A DNA stretch of 64,000 nt, from the NCBI GenBank assembly GCA_012845835.1, contig JABAKD010000009.1:5085324-5149323 (forward strand), read 5' to 3'. Position numbers and translations under genes: made by a program. This document shows positions 56,025 to 64,000 of this stretch, piece by piece. This DNA comes from Undaria pinnatifida (lineage: Eukaryota > Sar > Phaeophyceae > Laminariales > Alariaceae). Below the pieces are notes generated by a model. That model saw nothing but the letters and a program-made list of their open reading frames with translations. It was not told the DNA's origin and did no database searches. Each line of letters opens with the position of its first letter. The stretch's first letter is position 1.

Positions 56025-57371
56025 ACGCCTAAATCTCTGGGCGGGTTCAAATACGCCGTCAACTTCGTTGACCAGCAAATCAAGTGGAAGGAGGTGGTTC
56101 TCATGAAGGACAATGCTTGATCTGTGGACGCCCTTGCGGTGTTCGTCAAGGAGACCGTGGTTCCTACCGGCGAGCGCATCCATACCCTCCGCGGGAACCT
56201 CGGCACGGAATTCACGAGCGCGGAGTTCCGTCAGTACTGTCAAGAAGTCGGCATCAAGCTGGCGATTGCCTCTCCGAACTCCCCTCAGCAGATCGGAGCG
56301 AACGAGCGTGCGGGCCGGATGATTTTGAACATCGTGCGCTGTTTTCTCGCCCACTCGACACTTCCGAACTTCCTTTGGGGGGAGCTGATGAAGACGGCCG
56401 TCTACCTGAGCAACCGGACTCCTCACGCAGCTTTGCAAAACGGGACGCCGTACAAGGCGCTCTACGGCAAGGATGCCTATCTCGGCCATCTCCGGGTGAT
56501 CGGGTCCCGGGCGTTCGTGCACGAAGAGGTCTACACCAATACGCTGGAGCATCGTGCTTGGGAAGGCTGGCTCGTCGGATTCAGCGAGGAAAACAAGTCT
56601 TACCGGATCTACAACTCTGAGACGTTACGTGTGCGGGTGAGTCAAAATGTTATCTTCATGGAGACGCCTTCTGTCGCGCGCTCGTTGGACGCGCGCGGTT
56701 TTGACGAGGAGGAGTTCACGTACGATGACTACGACGACATGCTAAGAGACGTGCGAAACTGCACTTCCAACCACTCGGCTGATTCGCTCTTTCCTGACCG
56801 TGCCGTTGGGGATGCCGTCGGGGATCTGTCTGCGATTGGGCTTCTCGAAAAAAGTTGTGAGACAACCTACCGTGATCTTGGACTTGCACCTGCTGGATCT
56901 ACTCCTGCCAACGATGCGCCTGGGATTGCTGGTGGTACGCCTGAGAAAGATAGCCCTGCCTCGCCGGGGGGAATCAGTCCCGCGGTGCCGGTCAACGGTG
57001 CGTCTTCTCCTGGATTGCCATCTGGTCCGGCGCCGCCGCTTGGTTCATCGCCCGCTGGTTCTGCTCCGTCTGGTATTGCGCCGCAGGGTGGTCCTGTGCG
57101 TGGACGCGGTTCGTATCGTGGTGGACGAGGTTCCACGCCGACGCCTGCCGTCACCAGGTCTGCTTTGCGTGGTGGATCTGCGCAGGGAGGCATCACGCAG
57201 CGCGGTGGACGTGGCAGCGGGTCTGCACGTGGACGTCGTGTTGGAGGTGGACGAGGTTCCACGTCGACGCCGGCAACCACCAGGCCTGCTTCGAGCGTAC
57301 CCACTGCAAAGACCATCAGCGAGCTTCGTCGCCTCTTCTACGCGTTTACCGTGAGGGGGGGGGGTTCCTGA
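56025..57371 (+). pseudogene. Copia integrase and linker
   Basis: The frame starts with KSLGGFKYAVNFVDQQIKWK (first catalytic Asp in NFVDQ), hits a TGA at 56118-56120, then runs 415 codons. HTLRGNLGTEF has Asn where the second catalytic Asp belongs, and GANERAGRMI keeps the Glu. FLWGELMKTAVYLSNRTPH and LGHLRVIGSRAFVH are typical Copia integrase segments. From about 56880 a Pro/Gly/Ser/Arg-rich linker continues to the frame's end, where a 10-G run (57355-57364) shifts into the RT frame. Confidence 0.9.
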
Positions 57372-58540
57372 CGTCGCCCACAGGGACGGCACATTCGGCT
57401 TCAGGGAATACGCGTACGCTGGGGGAACAACGCAACCGAATTTCCCACGGACAATCAAGGAAGCGCGAGCCACGCCTGAAGCTGCCCAGTGGAACGCAGC
57501 AGCAGAACGCGGGATCGCGAGTGTTAAAGATCGTCAAGTTTACAAGCTTGTTCCGCGCTCTGCCGATCCCGCTGGACGGAAGCGAATCGATTCGAAATGG
57601 GTGTTCAAGCGCACGGCGGACGGCTCCTTCAAGGCTCGTGTAGTGGCTCAAGGTTGGAACCAAGTTCCTGGCCTTGACTATGGCAGCATCTACGCCCCGG
57701 TATGCATGATTTACAGCGTGCGGATCATATGCTGCATAGCCGTGCCCTTCGGCCTGCTTCTACACCAGATGGACTTCTCAACGGCCTTCCTATGCGCGGA
57801 TATCCAGGAGTTGGTGTTCGTTGAGCAGCCGCCTGGCTTTGACGTCAAGGACAAGGAAGGACGGAGGTGAGCTAGTGATGCAGCTAGAGAAGAGCCTTTA
57901 CGGGCTGGCCCAATGCCCCTGAAACTAGTTCAACAGCATCGATCCCACCCTTGTCGAAATCGGCTTCGTTCCGCTTCAGTCCGACACGTGTGTCTACTTG
58001 TACGTCACGACGGTGTTCGGATCTACTTGATCCTCTACGTGGACGATCTCCTTCCGGCCAGCAACAACTCTGACGCCATGGCGATGGTGAAATAAAAGTT
58101 GAAGCAGTTTTCAAGATGACCGACATGGGAGCGGTGTCGCTCGTCTTGGGCATGGAGATAAAGCGAGACCTTGAGCGTGGCACTCTCACGATCTCTCAAA
58201 AGGCTTACCCCATGTCCATCCTGGAGAGGTTCGGAATGTCGGAATGCAAGCCGACCAACACGCCGGGGTACGGTCCCGAACTCTTCAACCAGCAGCCTGG
58301 CAAGACTCTGCTGGACGAGGAAGAAAATAAGGGCTACCAGGGCATCGTGGGGTGCCTGATGTATGTTTCCCAAGTGTTAAGGTACGACATCATGTATGCC
58401 GTTGGTCAACTGGCTCGCCCGATGGCGAAACCCAGCAATATCGACATGGTGGCGGCGAAGCACACTCTTCGCTACCTCGCGAGGACAACCGACTTTAGCA
58501 TTACGTACAAGAGGGGAGGCTTCAAGCTTGTTTGCTTGCA
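57370..58540 (+). pseudogene. Copia reverse transcriptase
   Basis: RT begins around EARATPEAAQWNAAAERG and KWVFKRTADGSFKARVVAQG in one frame to a TGA at 57868. It continues in shifted frames through SLYGLAQ to ILYVDDLL (YVDD at 58036-58047, intact), then LGMEIKRDLERGTLTISQ and GCLMYVSQVLRYDIMYAVGQ. At least three frameshifts and several stops make it inactive. Confidence 0.92.
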
Positions 58541-59049
58541 GTCTTTTCGGACTCCAACTGGGCCAACAACCCGGACAACGGAAGGTCACCTCATGCTACT
58601 TGTCGATGCTGTGCGATGCGCCAATTGGCTTCAAGTCGGGGCTGCAAGGTCTGACTGCCATGTCGACCATGGAGACGGAGCTGGTCGCGTCGGCTTTGGC
58701 GATGAAGGAAGCAGTGTTCTGCTCAAACATGCTGACTGAGCTAGGGTTCGGCAACGACTTCGCGAACGTGCCGTTGTACTGCGACAACACAGCGATACTG
58801 CACGCGCTGGGAAACCGCTCCGTCAGCTCGAGGACGAAGCACATCGCGCTGCGCTTCTTCTTCTCCCGAGAGCTCGTGTCGGAGGGAAGGATCTCCATCG
58901 ACTACATTCCGACCGACATCAACCCTGCCGTCATCGGCACAAAGCACCTGAACAAGCACCGCTTCAGGAACCTGCTGGACATAATCAGCAACTTCAACGT
59001 AAACGACTTCATCAACAGCCAGTTCATCATCAACAGCCAGTTCAGTTAG
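58540..59049 (+). pseudogene. Copia RNase H
   Basis: FSDSNWANNPDNGRS in one frame gives the first Asp. In the next frame TAMSTMETELVASALAMKEA supplies the Glu, YCDNTAILHAL the next Asp, and SSRTKHIALRFFFSRELV the His region. The end TKHLNKHRFRNLLDII is the usual Copia C-terminus, with a repeated INSQF tail before TAG. 59050-59357 is the 3' untranslated part. Confidence 0.9.
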
Positions 59050-59357
59050 TCGTGTTACATGTTTGTGTGTTTGTTTTGAATGTGTTCTGTTTGTGCGAAT
59101 CAACTTGCCCTTCGTGTAATCGACATTCGGCATCGCACCATCACTGGTTGAACGAGCCATGTAGGTTTGGAAGTCATGGTAGTCTGGTTTGTGCAGTAGC
59201 AGGTACTCTTGAGCAAGCGCATGAATTTATTGTTGCACGTATAGGACTAAAACATCACGTGGTACTTTAGTGGTTGAAACACATGAAACGAAAATACTTA
59301 CTTGAATTAATCATCATTAGTTTGGCACGAGTTAGAGCAACTTCCATTGAGGGGGAG

Positions 59358-59795
59358 TGTTATGAAAATGTTGGCACATAGCCATTATGAGTCAATATTC
59401 AGTAGCACTGCTCTTGTGTGCCGTAGATCTCATATGTGTCGGTTCGAGTGTAACGTACTTACGTGTGCGGAGGGATTACTTCCGTAGGATTCTCCGCTTG
59501 ATATCCAGGTAGCTCACTCTCTCGTGTGGCTCTCTCTTGTCGATCTTTCCGGATCATAGCTGTTCTGGTCATCTCTGGGAAGCAGCCGTCGTCTGGGCTC
59601 CTGCAACTCTGTGGTTTATATCTGTGTGTATTGGCCAAATTAAGCGCCACCGTTGTACTATTCAACATCTTCTCTACATCTCGGAAGCACTTCGTCTTCC
59701 ACGATATCCTCTCGCACTGTGCCATCGCCTCGACTAACGTCGATGGCACAGCCTCTCAACCCACCGTGCCAGGGTATTACACTTTATCCATGACA
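59358..59795 (+). repeat. Copia 3' LTR
   Basis: Starts TGTTATGAAAATGTTGGCAC right after the polypurine tract and ends CCATGACA before ACGTG. The 438 bp align with the 5' LTR without gaps by eye. Confidence 0.95.
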
Positions 59796-59800
59796 ACGTG

Positions 59801-60985
59801 AGGTAGATACAGCGACATGAATGGCAAGAAAGAGCAGGAAATATTCATAAGAGTATACGTACATCCAGTTGTAATAACACCCAAGTGAAAATGGGCAGAA
59901 ACAAAAACCCGGGCCCGTAACAGTGCGCGACCTGCACAGCCAATACAAGGGGGGTCGACCAATATGGCAACACCCATAACAAGCAACACGTATTCTGAGT
60001 TATTGAAATACACCTGGTATAGTAATACCCTGAACAAACGAAACTAGAATCTAAAGCACCGTCTCAGCCCATCGTAGGCGGTATATCTCATCACCCTGGG
60101 GGACCTAACGTCCTGCCAACGATGCCGTGTGAGACGAGGCGTGGTAGTTGTTAGATGATCCTCTGATGAAGTTCCCCTAGCGATTCTCACATGTGCTCAT
60201 TACACATCGGCGCTTGCTCATACATGGACGATGCGGGACCAACACCCGGTGGGGACCTCTTCCACTAACCCTAACTTCGGGTCTCTTGGAATTTGTACCC
60301 CGCTTTGTCAACGCGTTAGGGAGCTGCGCAATCTCCCTCGAAATATCAGAGCACCATACGTACATATACCAACATGCCATTTATTTGTGGCCATCGGACA
60401 TGTGTTTACCGGCGTATATATCCAGTACTACAACGCATCACAGAAGAGCTGAAAATGACTGGTCTTCAAAGAGAAAGGGGTGTCGTTTGCAAACGCTAGG
60501 CAGCATAGACATAAGCAACATGATTAGAAGCGTGGAGTGTTTTTTCTTAATGCCCCAGAATATCGCTTACTGTCGCAAGACATCAGCATGCTGATCCTCA
60601 TACTAAAAACTTAGCGTACCATCCATCCATGCGTTACTTCGCGATCCCCCATACCCCCACCCACAGACAACACAACGCACTAAGCACCACTCAAAGTCTG
60701 AACTATTCACGAAACACCGCGAAAAAAGCGAACTACCAGGTATTTACTAAACACCACAGAAGGTATTAATCGCGTCCATCACGATGTACAACGCCATTGA
60801 ATCCGCATTTTCAATCACTACGGCGGCAGTATCGACGCCATATCACCTCAACATCAGCTCAAATAATCCATCGACTCATATTATCCCGGAGTACAGCCGA
60901 ATACACACGCGACGCTACTCGGCGTTAGATATACGCTTTGCTATACCTACCGACATCTTGCAGCCGCGCTGACTGGTTTTATCAG
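59801..60985. other. no gene seen
   Basis: A 133-codon plus frame at 60193-60594 has no recognised domain. The right part is AT-rich. Confidence 0.5.
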
Positions 60986-60987
60986 GG

Positions 60988-61200
60988 TTTGTGACAGGTC
61001 GAATCACTTTTCGCGGGCCAAGTCGGGCCAGGGGGACCACGGAACCCGACCAGTGTTATTAAACACCTCCTGACAGTAATTAAACACCTCCCGACCCACC
61101 CGTGAGAGTCAAGAAACATCCTGAACCGACCCGGCCCCACCGTAAGGGTTTGAAAATCTCCTAGTCCGACCCGCGGGTTAGAGCGTGACCGGTGCAAAAA
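60988..61200. mobile_element. GGGTC-repeat family, relic
   Basis: Starts CAGGGTTTGTGACAGGTCGA, close to the termini at 21489 and 23381, then CCCGACC-type units with AAACATCC and AAAATCTCC linkers on the opposite strand. More decayed than the copies at 21-25 kb. 61205-61570 after it has no gene before the folD stop. Confidence 0.5.
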
Positions 61201-61574
61201 ACGGTTTAAATCCCCCCACCCGCACCCGACATCCGAACGGGATACCGTGGACGTCATATTTTCCGACCATCAGGTTGATTGCACAATGACCGCAACCTCC
61301 TGGTGCTCGCCCGTGAAGAGCAAACTGAGCCCGACTAAAGAATCCAGAATCCAGCCTACTGCCCAAAAGACGATACCAAAAAGGTAATGTTGATTATCAT
61401 AAATAAAGCAGAGCGTCCCTTCTGCCGCTCAAAACGAGATCTCAGACTAATTCCAAACATGTTCCCAAAACCGTGAGTGGGGTTCTAGAAGGACCAAGGC
61501 TTCGATTTGTCGAAGCCCTCCTCATGTGGCCTTCCCACTGTGATTCAGCGGCCGCCAGATAGGTAGAGTGAATA

Positions 61575-61633
61575 TTACAGCTGCTTGACGCCGTGTGCTT
61601 CGAAGAGGTTGAGGGTGTTCTGAAGGAGAAGAG
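61575..61633 (-). CDS. folD: folD terminal exon
   Basis: Completes the alanine codon of the MTVA motif and continues [18 protein letters not shown] to a TAA at 61575-61577. The acceptor is CTCGACTAG. The length and the LLLQNT motif are as expected for the C-terminal helix that packs on the first domain. Confidence 0.88.
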
Positions 61634-63466
61634 CTAGTCGAGCAGCAATCAAGGATAGATAGGGGAAGAGCATGGGGGGGTGGGTGAACCGGCTGCGGTT
61701 GGAAATATATCGATACCCCACGGCTAGAGGGCATAGGGCAGCACTACAACAAACAAACTGAAACAGCGGGAAGATAGTAGAATTGTCCATGCATAACTCT
61801 GACGGGGAAATGTCGTTCGTGAACGTTGTCCTGGTGACCATGACCAGATTATCGAATCATATTGTGAGCGCAGCAACACTACAGGTGTGCATGATGTGAT
61901 CTGCTTGTCGGCCTCGGTACTTTTCCAGGTCTGCTGGGAAGGATCAAGACTTCGTACAGGGGGTTGTCCTGTTAGACGTCGATCATTTGTGTCATCAAAG
62001 GGCAGAATCGAGGAAAATGCTGACGATGTTACGAGTGACAGCCAGCCAGGTGCTTGTTTTGTCGAGGCAGTGCTTGCTTTGTCGAAACATGTACACACGG
62101 CCACCTGTGCTTCGAAGAACGCCCGTGATACTTCATCTTCCTCGCCCTTTTCACTACGTTTAATTCCAGTGAAGCTTGCTTATCGTCTACACTGTACAGT
62201 ACAAACCTACCTACTGTCATTGGGCCGACGCCTCCTGGCACGGGGGTGATGTAGGAAGCCTTAGAGCGGGCCATGGCGTAGTCCACATCCCCGACGACTT
62301 TCCTCTTGCCGTTGGGTGTGATGCCTGTGCCGGAGACGTATACAAACATACAGACGCATTGCCGATTAGTTAACGTTTTGTTATGGATCATGCAGATTAC
62401 ATTGCTTCGGTTGCCATCCCACTACGTAACGAGCATAGTCTATCTGGACACAAAAACAAGTTGAACTTAAGCATACCGACCACCAACTAGCAACTGAAGC
62501 CTACAACTGTTGAACGGATAAAACCTAAAATGAACACAGGGAGGTGAAGACCATCCCTACGATTAGCGTTTGACGTACCATACTTTCGACTTCAGATGAA
62601 GACGGAACGCTGACGACATGATACCCCCAGAATAACACACGAAGATAACCGAAACAGGCACCACCGCCAGGAACATGCTCAGCGCGGCGAGTAGTTGTTA
62701 CCGTAGTCAAAGGAGCATTATCTACGTGCGCTCCGCAATGAGAAGTTGGCATGTGTGGCAGCGCATGCCGTAGTGTACCAGACCCATGAAAACAAAACGG
62801 GACGTTAGCTTTAGGCTAGATTCTATAGTTTGGGAGAGGTTGTGTTCTCTCTGGTCCTACGCTAAATGAAGTCTGAAAGCTGTAAGCTTCCTGATCTCCC
62901 CCCAAGTGTTTGGGTTAATTTTCTTATGGGGATCGTTCTTTTCCTATGGAAGGGCCAATATAACATATGCAGGCAGTGCGATTATTGACCGAAACCCGGC
63001 CCTGAGGGCCTAATTCCTCTTGCCGGTGGTTTGTTGATTTCATCCCTGGATACGTTGGGTAGGTGTTTATGCTACATCTCGATTACGATTCTGGCCTCCT
63101 TCTTTCCATGGCGGCGTGTCTAGCTCTTAGTGTGGAAGCAGCAGTAAACCTTGAGCCTACCTATCAAATGCTGTTCATATCATTGAGTGTGGCATCCAAC
63201 ATTGCGCAGCATGAGATTCAGCAACTATCACTTGTCGAACACCCATAAGAACTTTCGCTGTCACAACGTGGGGGTACGAGACAACGACACTCTTCGCGAG
63301 CGAAATATTTGCGGAAAACGCATTTGAGGCGCAAGATCAACCGCATAGAGGTTTTACCTTGAGCGTTCATCCCGACATCCACGACTACGGCTCCCGGGCG
63401 GATCCAATGCCCCTTAACCAGACCAGCTCTCCCCGCAGCCGAGACGACGATGTCTGCGTTTCGGAC
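61575..63466 (-). CDS. folD: methylenetetrahydrofolate dehydrogenase/cyclohydrolase, 3' end of a spliced gene
   Basis: Interconverts 5,10-methylene-, 5,10-methenyl- and 10-formyl-tetrahydrofolate with NADP in one-carbon metabolism. Three exons are readable: 63358-63466, 62211-62324 and 61575-61633. They join as phase-1 introns of 1033 and 577 bp and give the C-terminal ~93 residues plus stop. They cover the end of the NADP-binding Rossmann fold ([20 protein letters not shown], then [11 protein letters not shown]), the GDVDY and [11 protein letters not shown] signatures, and the LLLQNT terminal helix. The catalytic lysine and first domain must lie beyond the right edge, since no further exon was found between 63467 and 64000. 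No damage is visible. Compartment cannot be judged because the N-terminus is missing. Confidence 0.92.
62211..62324 (-). CDS. folD: folD exon with the PGGVGP signature
   Basis: Begins with two bases completing a glycine codon, then [27 protein letters not shown] and PGGVGPMTV, and ends one base into an alanine codon at donor GTAGGT (62205-62210). The acceptor is CTCCGGCACAG. The PGGVGPMT motif is diagnostic for this family. Confidence 0.95.
63358..63466 (-). CDS. folD: folD exon (third from last in the window order)
   Basis: Thirty-six codons plus one base, [12 protein letters not shown] to VDVGMNAQ, then donor GTAAAA at 63352-63357. The acceptor is CCAAGTAG at 63467-63468. This is the second half of the dinucleotide-binding domain: the NADI strand, the G-x-x-G-x-V-K-G loop and the PGA-VVVDVG strand. 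Confidence 0.92.
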
Positions 63467-64000
63467 CTACTTGGTGGGTGCATAGCGGAGCAAGGGATTG
63501 TTGCTTAAGAACGAAATCTGCTTCACAAATGTACGCGGTGGGATCGAAAATATGACAGTTATTGCTGCTGAATCTACAAGACTGTTCGCAAACCTGCGCA
63601 GTGGGAGCACAACAAAGTTCTGTGTCTGCGTGGCTCGTTTACGCGGGACGCATGCTGCAATACACGAAGCACCCAACCAATAAACTTCCAGGAAAGTTAA
63701 AGCTCAACCCGAATGAGGAACCCAACGGCGTTCGGAGGAAAATACCACTAAACACGGTGACATCTCTCAACCATGTCTTAAATTTTGGGTGACTTCTTCA
63801 GTGGAGGAACCTCGTGAATGAAACGAAACGATCTCTGTATACATGAACACCTTTATCACAGCACGCGTCGCGATTCGAGAGCAAAGAAGAAAGCTATTAT
63901 AGCACGTCTGAAGCTTTAGACCAAGAGTCGAAAGCTTTATGGTGGAGGTTTAATACCTCGGACCTGGCATTGATACAAAGTTCGATTAGAATCGACAAGC
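63467..64000. other. folD intron or unknown, no exon recognised
   Basis: Upstream of the folD exon ending at 63466. No stretch gives the VIGRSxIVG or catalytic-lysine regions expected of the preceding exons on either strand, so they lie beyond the right edge. Confidence 0.55.

Larger units (their letters stand above)
55256..59800 (+). mobile_element. Ty1/Copia LTR retrotransposon, complete ends, defective interior
   Basis: Two 438-bp LTRs (55261-55698, 59358-59795) start TGTTATG and end CA and are flanked by a perfect 5-bp duplication ACGTG (55256-55260, 59796-59800). A polypurine tract GAGGGGGAG sits directly before the 3' LTR. Domain order integrase, RT, RNase H is that of Copia. Gag and protease are missing: 55706-56013 is made of inverted scraps of the element's own LTR, integrase and RT. 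Stops and frameshifts break pol. By eye the LTRs differ at about 17 of 438 positions, so the insertion is not recent. Confidence 0.95.

Noticed and set aside
55812-56552. 246-codon minus frame in the Copia element
   Set aside because: It is the antisense of the integrase plus the inverted RT scrap; the plus-strand domains explain it.
63535-63590. An upstream folD exon on the minus strand (AITVIFSIPPRT, resembling the ATVTVCHS strand)
   Set aside because: No GT donor in a phase that joins the exon ending at 63466, and the match is only a few hydrophobic residues.

Overview
This 64 kb window is nuclear DNA of a eukaryote. Two recognisable protein genes, both on the minus strand and both cut into short exons by long introns, sit in a sea of transposons and tandem repeats. 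The large subunit of 3-isopropylmalate dehydratase (leuC, 10.2-15.7 kb) has phase-0 introns, resembles the plant/algal form, and has an N-terminus that could be a bipartite plastid-targeting peptide. Together with low gene density, a GC content near 50 % and repeat-rich introns this suggests a stramenopile alga, most likely a brown alga; that assignment is inference and only moderately sure.

Layout. 1-5.3 kb: duplicated low-complexity blocks. 5.7-6.8 kb: a palindromic cluster of ~395-bp repeat units. 6.8-10.2 kb: no gene seen. 10.2-15.7 kb: the 5' half of leuC. 16-17.2 kb: a ~75-bp minisatellite. 17.67-20.71 kb: a candidate hAT-like transposon (18-nt terminal inverted repeats, near-perfect 8-bp target duplication) filled with minisatellites. 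21.4-25.3 kb: a family built from GGGTC repeats, with hAT-like CAGGG termini and a duplicated ~1 kb block. 25.8-26.1 kb: a lone BED zinc finger of the hAT-transposase type. 28.9-33.9 kb: a satellite array with a ~204-bp unit (about 24 full units), interrupted by a 256-bp Tourist/Harbinger-like MITE. 34.0-35.5 kb: a decayed reading frame ending in a Copia-type RNase H motif. 37.7-46.3 kb: nested short repeats, including tRNA-derived SINEs and a long inverted repeat. 47.4-51.0 kb: a decayed Ty3/Gypsy element on the minus strand. 55,261-59,795: a complete-ended but defective Ty1/Copia element with two 438-bp LTRs and a perfect 5-bp target duplication. 61.6-63.5 kb: the last three exons of folD (methylenetetrahydrofolate dehydrogenase/cyclohydrolase), whose 5' part lies beyond the right edge.

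The two host genes belong to separate pathways (leucine synthesis and one-carbon folate metabolism) and share no visible regulation. The rest reads as layered mobile-element history: a MITE inside a satellite, one short repeat inside another, minisatellites inside a transposon, and a Copia element whose gag-protease region has been replaced by three inverted scraps of itself. No bacterial-type operon, CRISPR array or rRNA gene was seen.
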